From Bacillota bacterium (GTDB lineage: Bacteria; Bacillota; Clostridia; Lachnospirales; Lachnospiraceae), in NCBI GenBank assembly GCA_023398375.1, contig JAEWSH010000051.1, positions 1 to 64,000 of the forward strand: a stretch of DNA of 64,000 bases, written 5' to 3'. The notes beneath the pieces were generated by a model. The model was not told the DNA's origin, did not search any database, and was given only the letters and a program-made list of their open reading frames with translations. The position numbers and the translations under genes are program-made. This document shows, in pieces, positions 6,800-15,166 of this stretch. The number at the start of each line of letters is the position of its first letter. Position 1 is the first letter of the stretch.

Positions 6800-7741
6800 A
6801 TGAAAGATATTGGGAAGAAAACAGTAACGTTACTTATTACCCTTATCATCGTTTCCTTTCTTGTATTTCTGGCTTTTGCAATGATTCCGGGTGATCCGGC
6901 CACTTCTATGCTGGGTACGCAGGCTACGCCGGAAAAAGTGGCTGCCCTGCGGGAGGAAATGGGATTGAATCAGCCGTTATTATCCCGGTACATACAGTGG
7001 ATATCAGCATTTGTAAAGGGAGATATGGGAATTTCTTACAGTTATCATATGCCAGTGAAGGAAATGATAGCAGATAAAGTTCCAATCACGCTTATGCTTA
7101 CTATATTATCTTTCCTGTTTATGCTGGTAATGGGAATACCGCTTGGAATCTATGCAGCCAGACATGCGGGCGGTAAGGCAGATAGTGCAATTTGTGTACT
7201 GAATCAGTTTACGATGGCGATTCCACCATTTTTTGCGGGTATTATAATGACTTATGTATTTGGAGTGATCCTGCATTTATTTACACCAGGCGGATTCGTG
7301 TCATATAATATGAACTTCGGTGGTTTTGTGAGATACCTCATATTTCCGAGTATTGCAATTGCATTGCCGAAGAGTGCAATGACAGCCAAATTGCTTAGAA
7401 GCGCTGTAATGGAACAGGTAAAGTTAGATTATGCAAGAACTGCTTATAGCAAAGGAAATACGACGAATGGCGTATTGTGGAATCATGTGCTGAAGAACGC
7501 CATGATTCCGGTCATTACATTCTTAGGTATGACTTTAGCAGATATGATTGCAGGCAGTATTATTATTGAGCAGGTATTCAGTATACCAGGATTGGGAAGA
7601 ATCTTACTTACCTCGATATCTAATAGAGATTATCCTGTTGTACAGGCAATTATTGTATGTATAGCGCTGATTGTCTGCTTGATTAATTTAATGGTTGATA
7701 TACTATATCGTTTTATTGATCCGAGAATACGAATGGATTGA
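6800..7741 (+). CDS. ABC permease, DppB/NikB type
   Basis: 313 residues from ATG with AGGTGAGG upstream. It begins with an N-terminal transmembrane helix and the extracellular segment MIPGDPATSMLG typical of DppB-like subunits, then has five further helices. The coupling-helix region (LDYARTAYSKGN, near residue 215) and GSIIIEQVFSIPGLGRIL are diagnostic. It pairs with the next gene to form the membrane channel. It follows the binding-protein gene by 24 bp. Confidence 0.93.
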   Translation: MKDIGKKTVTLLITLIIVSFLVFLAFAMIPGDPATSMLGTQATPEKVAALREEMGLNQPLLSRYIQWISAFVKGDMGISYSYHMPVKEMIADKVPITLMLTILSFLFMLVMGIPLGIYAARHAGGKADSAICVLNQFTMAIPPFFAGIIMTYVFGVILHLFTPGGFVSYNMNFGGFVRYLIFPSIAIALPKSAMTAKLLRSAVMEQVKLDYARTAYSKGNTTNGVLWNHVLKNAMIPVITFLGMTLADMIAGSIIIEQVFSIPGLGRILLTSISNRDYPVVQAIIVCIALIVCLINLMVDILYRFIDPRIRMD

Positions 7742-7754
7742 GAAAAGGTGTCTA

Positions 7755-8579
7755 TTGAAAAAACAACAGAAAGAAAATAATATTAAGTATAACTTCATAA
7801 TTGGATGCATTTTAACGGGAATGCTGTGTCTGTTAATTCTGCTTGGTTTTGTATATACACCGTATGATCCGGAGGCAATGGATGAAACGCAAAAACTGGC
7901 AGGAATCTCCTTTTCCCATATTCTGGGGTGTGATAACTTTGGACGTGATATATTCAGCCGCATCATAAAGGGAAGCGGGACAACGCTGATGATCGCTGCA
8001 GGAACGGTTCTGATAGGAAGTGTGATTGGAACAATAATAGGTGCAGCTACGGGTTACTATGGCGGCTGGCTCGATGAGATACTGATGCGTATCATTGATG
8101 CAGTTTTTGCATTTCCAAGCATCCTGTTAGCCTTGGTATTTATCAGCCTGTTGGGACCGGGTATGGTAAATGTGATCATTTCTTTGGGAATTGCATTTAT
8201 TCCAAGTTTTGCGCGCATCGTGCGCAGTGAATTCCTTCACTGTAAAAACATGGACTATGTGAAGCAGGCCAGATTAATGGGTGCGGGTAATTTAAGAATC
8301 ATGTTCCTACATATTTTACCCAATACACTGCCAGTATTATTTTCTTCCATTATGATAGGATTTAATAATGCAGTATTGGCAGAGGCTGGCATGAGTTATC
8401 TGGGGATTGGAGTACAGCCGCCGGATGCCAGTCTTGGGAGAATGCTTTCAGAAGCACAGGCTTATTTATTTACGCGGCCAAGCTATGCCTTTTTTATTGG
8501 AGTATTCATCATTCTCATGGTATTAGGCTTCAGCTTATTGGGAGAAGGAATCAAAGGAATCAGGAGAGCCGGATCATGA
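7755..8579 (+). CDS. ABC permease, DppC/NikC type
   Basis: 274 residues. The TTG at 7755 is preferred because AAAGGTG lies just before it; the open frame extends upstream into the previous gene without a ribosome site. An N-terminal helix is followed by YTPYDPEAMD and the DppC signature HILGCDNFGRDIFSRII. The coupling loop is MDYVKQARLMGAGN, and later comes AEAGMSYLGIGVQPPDASLGRM. It forms the heterodimeric channel with the preceding subunit, from which it is separated by 13 bp. Confidence 0.93.
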   Translation: MKKQQKENNIKYNFIIGCILTGMLCLLILLGFVYTPYDPEAMDETQKLAGISFSHILGCDNFGRDIFSRIIKGSGTTLMIAAGTVLIGSVIGTIIGAATGYYGGWLDEILMRIIDAVFAFPSILLALVFISLLGPGMVNVIISLGIAFIPSFARIVRSEFLHCKNMDYVKQARLMGAGNLRIMFLHILPNTLPVLFSSIMIGFNNAVLAEAGMSYLGIGVQPPDASLGRMLSEAQAYLFTRPSYAFFIGVFIILMVLGFSLLGEGIKGIRRAGS

Positions 8580-8618
8580 TTCCTAGATGTGTCGATCAGC
8601 ATTGAAAGGAGCAGCAGG

Positions 8619-9416
8619 ATGATATTAGAAGTAAAAAATCTGTATATTGAATTCCATGATCATTCTGTTCCAGAAACAGTTGTCTACGATTTCTCAATGT
8701 CGATGTCTGCGGGTGAGATCATTGGAGTCGTTGGAGAATCCGGATCAGGCAAGACGATGACAGCAATGGCGATAGCCGGTCTGCTTAGAAGACATGATAT
8801 GCAAAAAAACGGGCGGATCTTGTATGAGGGCGTGGATTTATTAACTTGCGACAGGTCAATATTGCGTGGAATTCAAGGAAATGATATCAGTATGATTTTT
8901 CAGGAGCCCATGACTTCATTGAATCCGGTCAAAAAGATAGGCTGGCAAGTGGAGGAGAGCTTAAGACTGCATTCCGGACTTGGAAAGGAAGTACTGAAAG
9001 AGAAAGCGATAGAGGCATTAAGAGATGTGGAATTACCGGATCCGGAGCGGTTATATCATAAGTATCCGCATCAGCTGTCAGGAGGTATGCGGCAACGTGT
9101 GATGATTGCGGCAGCAATGATCTGCAATCCAAAGATATTAATTGCCGATGAGGCAACAACAGCACTGGATGTGACAATACAGGCGCAGATCGTTAAACTG
9201 CTTCAGAAAATGAACACACAGAGAAATACGGCAATATTGTTCATATCACACGATCTGAGTCTGGTGCGTAAATTATGTTCAAAGATCATTGTAATGCAGA
9301 ATGGGCATATTGTTGAAGCAGGAAATACAGAAGCCATATATCAGACACCGACTGAGAATTATACGAAACAGTTAATAAATGCAATTCCAAAATATGAGAA
9401 GATTTGTTTGAGGTAA
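8619..9416 (+). CDS. ABC ATPase, DppD/NikD type
   Basis: 265 residues. ATG 8619 follows AAAGGAG. Walker A is GESGSGKT (near residue 43), the Q-loop MIFQEPMTSLNP, the signature LSGGMRQRV and Walker B ILIADEATTALD, with the switch histidine in FISHDLS. It is shorter than oligopeptide-type OppD (about 330 residues) and lacks most of the C-terminal Opp extension, closer to NikD-sized subunits. It energises the importer together with the next gene. Confidence 0.92.
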   Translation: MILEVKNLYIEFHDHSVPETVVYDFSMSMSAGEIIGVVGESGSGKTMTAMAIAGLLRRHDMQKNGRILYEGVDLLTCDRSILRGIQGNDISMIFQEPMTSLNPVKKIGWQVEESLRLHSGLGKEVLKEKAIEALRDVELPDPERLYHKYPHQLSGGMRQRVMIAAAMICNPKILIADEATTALDVTIQAQIVKLLQKMNTQRNTAILFISHDLSLVRKLCSKIIVMQNGHIVEAGNTEAIYQTPTENYTKQLINAIPKYEKICLR

Positions 9417-9419
9417 CGC

Positions 9420-10157
9420 ATGGGACAAATACTAGAAGTTACAAATTTATGTGTTTATTATGCTGAAAAGGCACATCTTGGAAGATGGAAGGGTAATAAA
9501 AAGCAGATATGCAGGAATATTTCTTTTCGGATGGAAGAAGGGGAGATACTTGGACTGCTGGGTGAAAGCGGCTGCGGAAAATCCACATTAGCAAAAACTA
9601 TTCTGGGTATGAATAGAGAGTATACCGGCATAGTCAGACACTTTACGGAACATCCGCAGATGGTATTTCAGGATCCGTATTCTTCGCTGAACCCTGTAAA
9701 AAAAATAGGATGGATACTGGAAGAACCGCTCAGGATCAAAGGCGGATATTCTAAAACGGAAAGGTATCAGAAAGTAATTGAAATGTTAGAAAAAGTCGGA
9801 CTTGATGCAAAATTTGCTAAGCGTTACCCAGATCAGTTATCCGGAGGACAACGGCAGCGGGTAAGTATTGCAGCGGCGCTCATGCTAGAACCAAAATTAT
9901 TAATTGCGGATGAGCCTGTGTCAGCTTTGGATGTAACGATACAGGCACAGATTATCCGACTGCTGTTGGAATTGCATAGAGATATGGGACTTGCGATTCT
10001 TTTTATATCACATGACTTAAGAGTGGTATATCAGATGTGTGATCATGTCATGGTTATGAAAAGTGGAGAAATTCTGGAAAGTGGAGCGATTGCTGAGGTT
10101 TATCATAATCCTCAGCATCCATATACAAAACTTTTAACAGAATCAGCTGGTATTTAG
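9420..10157 (+). CDS. ABC ATPase, DppF/NikE type
   Basis: 245 residues starting 3 bp after the previous stop. Walker A GESGCGKST, Q-loop MVFQDPYSSLNP, signature LSGGQRQRV, Walker B LLIADEPVSALD and FISHDLRVVY are intact. It lacks the oligopeptide C-terminal extension, again resembling compact NikE-like ATPases. With the other four genes it completes an importer of binding protein, two permeases and two ATPases. No metal chaperone or peptidase gene sits next to it to show the substrate. Confidence 0.92.
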   Translation: MGQILEVTNLCVYYAEKAHLGRWKGNKKQICRNISFRMEEGEILGLLGESGCGKSTLAKTILGMNREYTGIVRHFTEHPQMVFQDPYSSLNPVKKIGWILEEPLRIKGGYSKTERYQKVIEMLEKVGLDAKFAKRYPDQLSGGQRQRVSIAAALMLEPKLLIADEPVSALDVTIQAQIIRLLLELHRDMGLAILFISHDLRVVYQMCDHVMVMKSGEILESGAIAEVYHNPQHPYTKLLTESAGI

Positions 10158-10177
10158 TGGAAAAGGGAGGTGTGATG

Positions 10178-10576
10178 ATGGCAATTCAAGGGCTTGGAGA
10201 ATATGGTGGATTATATAATAGCTACCGTAAAAATAATATTCCAATTGTTGATGCAGAGTATGTGAAAGAGCAGGAGGAACATGCGGTTGAAACAGATGCG
10301 AATTTGAAGAACCATCAGAACGAGGGATCCTCTTCAGAAATAAGGGATCATAGAAGCAGTATTGCAGATCTTGAAAATGTATCGCTGACATTTAATTCGG
10401 GAGATACGTTCGATTATATTGGAAGTGACAGTGACATTAGGTACATGGATGTGCAGAAGGCTGTGTCGGATATGAAAAAGGATCAGATACTGGAAGAATA
10501 CCATTACTTCTGTGGAAACAGTGCGAATCATAATATCAAGGAATCAGAAGATGGTATAGTAATACAGAAAATATAA
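10178..10576 (+). CDS. Conserved hypothetical protein, unknown
   Basis: 132 residues. Two ATGs lie side by side (10175, 10178) after AAAGGGAGG; 10178 gives the better spacing. The product is acidic and soluble, with no membrane segment. The middle is low in structure and the C-terminal part (LENVSLTFNSGDTFDYIGSD, then DVQKAVSDMKKDQILEEYHYF) looks conserved and amphipathic. I recall similar tails in unannotated Lachnospiraceae proteins but cannot name a function. It is 20 bp behind the ABC operon and ahead of a terminator, so it may be its last gene. Confidence 0.7.
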   Translation: MAIQGLGEYGGLYNSYRKNNIPIVDAEYVKEQEEHAVETDANLKNHQNEGSSSEIRDHRSSIADLENVSLTFNSGDTFDYIGSDSDIRYMDVQKAVSDMKKDQILEEYHYFCGNSANHNIKESEDGIVIQKI

Positions 10577-10632
10577 TTTTAAAAAGTGGCAACAATAATA
10601 AAGCAGTACAGTAGTGGTATAGAATCTGAAAC

Positions 10633-10662
10633 AACACCTTGCAATCATGCAAGGTGTTTTGT
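10633..10662 (+). terminator. Intrinsic terminator of the ABC operon
   Basis: AACACCTTGCA (10633-10643), ATCA loop, TGCAAGGTGTT (10648-10658) and T's. Confidence 0.85.
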
Positions 10663-10689
10663 TATACTGATTGTTAAGCGTGAAAAGAA

Positions 10690-10722
10690 TTTCTAAGAAA
10701 CGAAAAAACTGTTTCTAAGAAA
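10690..10722. promoter_or_regulatory. Two 11-bp repeats 22 bp apart, possible operator
   Basis: TTTCTAAGAAA occurs at 10690-10700 and 10712-10722. Each unit is nearly palindromic and the starts are exactly two helical turns apart, which suits a dimeric repressor upstream of yqeG-aroE. Confidence 0.35.
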
Positions 10723-10739
10723 TACTAAGTTTCACACTG

Positions 10740-10763
10740 GAAGAAGATGCAAGCATCTTCTTC
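10740..10763 (+). other. Hairpin upstream of yqeG
   Basis: GAAGAAGATGC (10740-10750), AA, GCATCTTCTTC (10753-10763). No uninterrupted T run follows, so it could be a weak terminator, an attenuator or a second operator. Confidence 0.4.
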
Positions 10764-10811
10764 TTACTGATTTTTACATTGTGAAGATTGCTAGAGGAGA
10801 AAGGATTATAT

Positions 10812-11312
10812 ATGTTTCAAAGATTTTACCCAAATGAATATTTAGATTCAACTTATCAAATAGATTTTGATACTTTTTATAAAGCAGGATATCGTGGAGT
10901 CATTTTTGATATTGATAATACGTTAGTACCACATGGTGCACCCGCTGATAACAGGGCAATTGCATTATTCCGTCATTTGACGGAGCTTGGAATGGAGGCA
11001 ATGCTGCTGTCCAATAATAAGGAACCAAGAGTTAAACTGTTTCATGATTCTGTGAAGGTACGTTATATTTTTAAAGCGAATAAGCCATCTGTGAAAAATT
11101 ATCGGAAGGCCATGGAACAAATGGGAACAACTAGCCGGAATACGTTATTTGTCGGAGACCAGCTATTTACAGATATATGGGGAGCAAATAAGGCAGATAT
11201 TTATACAATATTGGTGAAACCGATTCATCCAAAAGAGGAGATTCAGATTGTACTGAAAAGATTATTAGAGAAAATCGTGTTATTTTTTTACAAAAGAAAG
11301 TTGAAGTCTTAG
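10812..11312 (+). CDS. yqeG: YqeG-family HAD phosphatase
   Basis: 166 residues from ATG 10812 (AGGAGAAAGG upstream). HAD motif I is FDIDNTLVPHG, motif II LLSNNKE, and the motif III/IV region is KPSVKNYRKAM and FVGDQLFTDIWGAN. YqeG proteins are HAD subclass IIIA phosphatases related to a mitochondrial phosphatidylglycerophosphate phosphatase; the bacterial substrate is not settled. In Bacillus it also lies beside yqeH and aroE, and here it leads directly into aroE. Confidence 0.88.
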   Translation: MFQRFYPNEYLDSTYQIDFDTFYKAGYRGVIFDIDNTLVPHGAPADNRAIALFRHLTELGMEAMLLSNNKEPRVKLFHDSVKVRYIFKANKPSVKNYRKAMEQMGTTSRNTLFVGDQLFTDIWGANKADIYTILVKPIHPKEEIQIVLKRLLEKIVLFFYKRKLKS

Positions 11313-11341
11313 CGTATGAGAAGGATAGGAAGGAAAATCAT

Positions 11342-12214
11342 ATGGAAGTGAATGGAAAAACAAGATTATGCGGACTTATTGGGAATCCGGTAGAACATAC
11401 CTTATCCCCATTGATACATAATGCACTTGCAGAAAAGCTGAATCACAATCTGGTATATGTTCCATTTCAGGTAGAAGAGGAACAGGTATCTGAGGCAGTA
11501 AAAGGTGCGTATGCTTTGAACGTGCTGGGGATGAATATTACAGTACCTCACAAGAGTGCAGTAATTGACAGTTTACAGGAAATTGACGGGTTGGCGGCTT
11601 CCATTGGGGCAGTGAATACATTGGTGCGTGTAAACGGTGGTTATAAGGGTTATAATACTGATATGAGCGGATTATACCGAGCACTTTTATCGGAAGGCAT
11701 ACAATTAAAGGGAGAAGAGATTCTGATCTTGGGAGCTGGCGGTGCCGCCAGAGCAGTTGCATTTATGTGTGCTTATTATGGCGCTGCTAAAGTATATATA
11801 TTGAATCGGACAATCGAAAAGGCTGAATATGTAGCTGGGGAAGTAAATGCAGCACTGGCAACATCTTGTGTGATCCCGCTGCCGTTAGCTGACTACAATT
11901 GTCTCATGGATAAAAAATATCTGGCAATTCAGAGCACCAGTGTAGGATTATATCCCAATGTAGAAGATGTGGTAATAGAAGATGCTGACTTTTATGAACA
12001 TGTCCATACAGGCTATGATCTTATTTATAGACCGGCAAAGACGAAATTTATGTCATGCGTTGAATCGGCAGGTGGAAAAGCATATCATGGATTAAAAATG
12101 CTCTTATATCAGGGAATAGATGCTTATGAGATGTGGAATCAAACACAGATACCGGAGGAAATGGCATTGGAGATTTATGAATTACTAAAGAAAGAGATGG
12201 GAATCCATGAATAA
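11342..12214 (+). CDS. aroE: Shikimate dehydrogenase
   Basis: 290 residues. The N-terminal substrate domain has GNPVEHTLSPLIHNA and NITVPHKSAV (with the catalytic lysine), then GAVNTLVR and NTDMSGL. The Rossmann motif is ILGAGGAARAV (near residue 128), and the late GLKMLLYQGIDAYEMW closes the active site. It reduces 3-dehydroshikimate to shikimate with NADPH. It overlaps aroK by 8 bp, so translation is coupled. Confidence 0.96.
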   Translation: MEVNGKTRLCGLIGNPVEHTLSPLIHNALAEKLNHNLVYVPFQVEEEQVSEAVKGAYALNVLGMNITVPHKSAVIDSLQEIDGLAASIGAVNTLVRVNGGYKGYNTDMSGLYRALLSEGIQLKGEEILILGAGGAARAVAFMCAYYGAAKVYILNRTIEKAEYVAGEVNAALATSCVIPLPLADYNCLMDKKYLAIQSTSVGLYPNVEDVVIEDADFYEHVHTGYDLIYRPAKTKFMSCVESAGGKAYHGLKMLLYQGIDAYEMWNQTQIPEEMALEIYELLKKEMGIHE

Positions 12215-12734
12215 TGTAATCCTGATTGGTTTTATGGGATGTGGAAAATCCAGTATTGGACGTAAACTTTCCTATAAAATACAAAAAACGCTAATTGATA
12301 CGGACAAACAGATTGAAAAAGAACAAAATCAAACGATTACCGAGATATTTGAAAAAAAGGGTGAAGAAAGCTTCCGAAGGATGGAAACAGAGTACTTAAA
12401 ATCACTGATTGAAAATAGCAGGAATCAGATCATATCTACAGGTGGTGGCTTACCGATGCGGGATGAAAACAGGCAGCTCCTAAAGCAACTGGGGTGTATT
12501 GTGTTTCTGCGTGTAACAGCTGAGACGATATATGAAAGATTATGTAATGATACAACCAGGCCTTTGCTGCAGGGAGAGAATCCACAGCAGAAAATTGCCA
12601 GACTGCTGGAAAAAAGAGAAACTATCTATGAGAGTGCGGCAGATATCATTATTGATACGGACAATAAGGATATTGAACAAATATTGAGTGAGATACAGGA
12701 GGCATTGAAAATTTATGAAGCTGCTGATTATTAA
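12207..12734 (+). CDS. aroK: Shikimate kinase
   Basis: 175 residues. Walker A is GFMGCGKSS, followed by the substrate-binding DTDKQIE and F.K.GEESFRRMET; the STGGG loop and a lid arginine stretch (NDTTRPLLQG) are present. It phosphorylates shikimate at the 3-hydroxyl. Both ends overlap neighbours (aroE by 8 bp, aroQ by 20 bp), so the three pathway enzymes are tightly coupled. Confidence 0.96.
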   Translation: MNNVILIGFMGCGKSSIGRKLSYKIQKTLIDTDKQIEKEQNQTITEIFEKKGEESFRRMETEYLKSLIENSRNQIISTGGGLPMRDENRQLLKQLGCIVFLRVTAETIYERLCNDTTRPLLQGENPQQKIARLLEKRETIYESAADIIIDTDNKDIEQILSEIQEALKIYEAADY

Positions 12735-13143
12735 CGGACCTAACATTAATTTTATGGGTATCCGGGAAAAAGCAATCTATGGAGCAGAGGATTATGAATA
12801 TTTGCTGCATATGATTGCAGAAAAGGGAGAACAGGAGAGATGCCAGATAGAAGTATTCCAAAGCAATCATGAGGGGGCTATTATCGACCGTATTCAGGAT
12901 TCTTACAGCGACGGGACAGAAGGAATCGTAATCAATCCAGGAGCATATACACATTATAGTTATGCAATCAGAGATGCACTTGCCAGTATCACATTACCTA
13001 AAGTTGAGATCCATATTTCAGATATTACAAAAAGAGAAGAATTCCGTAAAATATCTGTTACGAAAGATGCATGTGATAAGCAGATATATGGACAGGGGCT
13101 GCAGGGATATTTGCAGGCAATTGACTATGTCCTAAAAAAATAG
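12715..13143 (+). CDS. aroQ: 3-Dehydroquinate dehydratase, type II
   Basis: 142 residues. The family opening LLIINGPNINFMGIREKAIYG is slightly diverged from NGPNLN.LG but keeps the catalytic tyrosine. SNHEGAIID, NPGAYTHYSYAIRDAL and VEIHISDITKREEFR (active-site histidine and arginine) are present. It dehydrates 3-dehydroquinate to 3-dehydroshikimate, the step before AroE. The start lies 20 bp inside aroK. Confidence 0.94.
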   Translation: MKLLIINGPNINFMGIREKAIYGAEDYEYLLHMIAEKGEQERCQIEVFQSNHEGAIIDRIQDSYSDGTEGIVINPGAYTHYSYAIRDALASITLPKVEIHISDITKREEFRKISVTKDACDKQIYGQGLQGYLQAIDYVLKK

Positions 13144-13214
13144 TTGAAATATGATAGTTTTTATTATAAACTATAATGGAATTGTAATGAGAAAATTTTA
13201 GGAGGAATATTTTA

Positions 13215-13772
13215 ATGATTTCAGCAGGTGATTTCAGAAATGGTGTTACTATTGAATATGATAATAATATATACCAGATTATTGAGTTCCAACATGTGAA
13301 ACCAGGTAAAGGAGCAGCATTTGTTAGAACTAAATTAAAGAATATCAAAAGCGGCGGAGTCGTAGAGAAGACTTTCAGACCTACGGAAAAATGCCCACAA
13401 GCACGTATTGACAGAAAAGATATGCAATATTTATATGAAGATGGTGGATTATACTATTTTATGGATAACGAGAATTTTGAGCAGACTGCCATTAATTCTG
13501 ACTCAATCGGTGATGCACTTAAATTCGTGAAAGAAAATGAAATGTGCAAGATCTGTTCCCATAATGGAAATGTATTTGCAGTAGAACCTCCTCTTTTTGT
13601 AGAACTTAAAATTACGGAGACAGAACCAGGTTTCAAAGGTGATACAGCTACTGGAGCGACAAAGCCGGCAAAAGTCGAGACAGGCGCAACAGTTTATGTA
13701 CCATTGTTTGTAGAAGAAGGCGATGTAATTAAGATTGATACAAGAATCGGTGAATACTTATCCCGCGTATAA
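13215..13772 (+). CDS. efp: Translation elongation factor P
   Basis: 185 residues, ATG after TTAGGAGGA. Domain I carries the tip loop PGKGAAFVRTKLKN with the lysine that some lineages modify, and the C-terminal OB domain ends VIKIDTRIGEYLSRV. EF-P rescues ribosomes stalled at polyprolines. The 71-bp gap after aroQ may hold a separate promoter. The Bacilli often place efp next to aro or yqh genes, as here. A strong terminator follows. Confidence 0.97.
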   Translation: MISAGDFRNGVTIEYDNNIYQIIEFQHVKPGKGAAFVRTKLKNIKSGGVVEKTFRPTEKCPQARIDRKDMQYLYEDGGLYYFMDNENFEQTAINSDSIGDALKFVKENEMCKICSHNGNVFAVEPPLFVELKITETEPGFKGDTATGATKPAKVETGATVYVPLFVEEGDVIKIDTRIGEYLSRV

Positions 13773-13818
13773 ATATTTTTTTATTTAAGCATATTTTTTC
13801 TATTTATGATAGCTTATA

Positions 13819-13856
13819 AGACAACAAAAGGCTGACACCTTTGGTTGTCTTTTTTT
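13819..13856 (+). terminator. Intrinsic terminator after efp
   Basis: Arms AGACAAC.AAAGG and CCTTT.GTTGTCT with a six-base loop, then seven T's. Confidence 0.9.
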
Positions 13857-13926
13857 AGCTTTGTCTGCAATTCTGGTACGTTCGTACAAAAAATCCAATA
13901 ATAAACAATTTGAGAAAGAGGTATTT

Positions 13927-14913
13927 ATGGAATTCAATCAATTTATTGAAAAAACAAAAAGAGCAATACAAGAATATTTAGGTGAAGATGTAACGGTCAT
14001 TTTGAATCAGGTAACAAAGAATAATGGTGTAATTCTGGATGGATTATGTATCGTAAAAAAAGAAAAGAATATTTCACCAACCATATATCTGAATCATTTT
14101 TATGATACATACGAAGAAGGAATCACTTTTGGAGATACAATAAAAAAAATAATTGATATTTATGAACAGAATAAAATAGATCAAAATATAAATATGGAAT
14201 TTTTTACCGAGTATAATCAGGTAAAGCAAAGAATTGCGTATAAATTAATCAATTATGATAAAAATAAAGAATTGCTGGAAGATATTCCGTTTATAAAATA
14301 TCTGGACCTTGCAATTGTATTTTATTGTATTGTCATGGACGAACGGATTGGAAATGCCAGCATCCTGATTCATAATAAGCATTGCACGATGTGGGGGGTC
14401 ACGCTGGAAGAAGTCTATGCAATTGCAAAGGAGAACACACCACGCCTGTTGCCGAGCGAACTACGCAATATGGAAGATGTTATCCGACAGATTATTAGTG
14501 AAGATCTGCAAGGTGACTATCAATCTTCTTTTAAAACAGATGTTAAAGGAGAGCAGATCGAGTCATCAGAAGAATGGATAGAGAATGCGGACCAGGTGAC
14601 TGAAAGCATCAAAACAGATAATCAGAATGTTCCGATGTATGTATTAAGCAACCGGACAAGAGTTCATGGAGCAGCATGTATGCTATATCAGGATGTGGTA
14701 TCAAAATTTGCAGAAGATCTTCAAAAGGATCTTTATATCTTACCAAGTTCGATCCATGAGATTATAATAATTCCTGTTGAATATTCAGATAATGCCATAG
14801 AACTGAATAAAATGGTGCAGGAAGTAAACAGGACACAGGTAGATGAAGAAGAGATACTGGCAGATCATGCATATTACTATTCACGCATAAATAGACAGGT
14901 CACTCAGATGTAA
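13927..14913 (+). CDS. DUF5688-like protein
   Basis: 328 residues. ATG 13927 has AAAGAGG ahead and gives MEFNQFIEKTKRAI. The opening helix, the LNHFYDTYEEGITFGDTI motif (around residues 57-75) and the middle MWGVTLEEVYAIAKENTPRLLP match a family common in Lachnospiraceae, sometimes in many paralogues. It is soluble with no signal peptide and no catalytic signature. The function is unknown. It is monocistronic between a terminator and an inverted repeat. Confidence 0.75.
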   Translation: MEFNQFIEKTKRAIQEYLGEDVTVILNQVTKNNGVILDGLCIVKKEKNISPTIYLNHFYDTYEEGITFGDTIKKIIDIYEQNKIDQNINMEFFTEYNQVKQRIAYKLINYDKNKELLEDIPFIKYLDLAIVFYCIVMDERIGNASILIHNKHCTMWGVTLEEVYAIAKENTPRLLPSELRNMEDVIRQIISEDLQGDYQSSFKTDVKGEQIESSEEWIENADQVTESIKTDNQNVPMYVLSNRTRVHGAACMLYQDVVSKFAEDLQKDLYILPSSIHEIIIIPVEYSDNAIELNKMVQEVNRTQVDEEEILADHAYYYSRINRQVTQM

Positions 14914-14918
14914 AATTG

Positions 14919-14966
14919 AGCAAGTTAGAAGATGGAGTAATTGGACACAGAATCTTCTAACTTGCT
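14919..14966 (+). terminator. 15-bp inverted repeat, probable terminator
   Basis: AGCAAGTTAGAAGAT (14919-14933) and ATCTTCTAACTTGCT (14952-14966). No T run follows, so termination strength is uncertain. Confidence 0.5.
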
Positions 14967-15049
14967 TACTAGACAATGTCTTTCAAATATGCTATTATTG
15001 TTTTTGTGATGTAACAAATTTGTAACAATTATTGGTAAAGTTTCAACAG

Positions 15050-15121
15050 GCACCCGTAGTCTAATGGATAAAACGTAGGCCTCCGACGCCTTTGATGCAG
15101 GTTCGAGTCCTGTCGGGTGCA
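15050..15121 (+). tRNA. tRNA-Arg (anticodon CCG)
   Basis: 72 nt with acceptor arms GCACCCG/CGGGTGC, T arm GCAGGTTCGAGTCCTGT and a seven-base anticodon loop CTCCGAC that reads CGG codons. CCA is not encoded. The D arm (TCTAATGGATAAAA) is weakly paired. Confidence 0.9.
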
Positions 15122-15166
15122 TCATCACATGAAGAAAACAAAAAGGTAGCTAGAAAGGTGTTTTAT

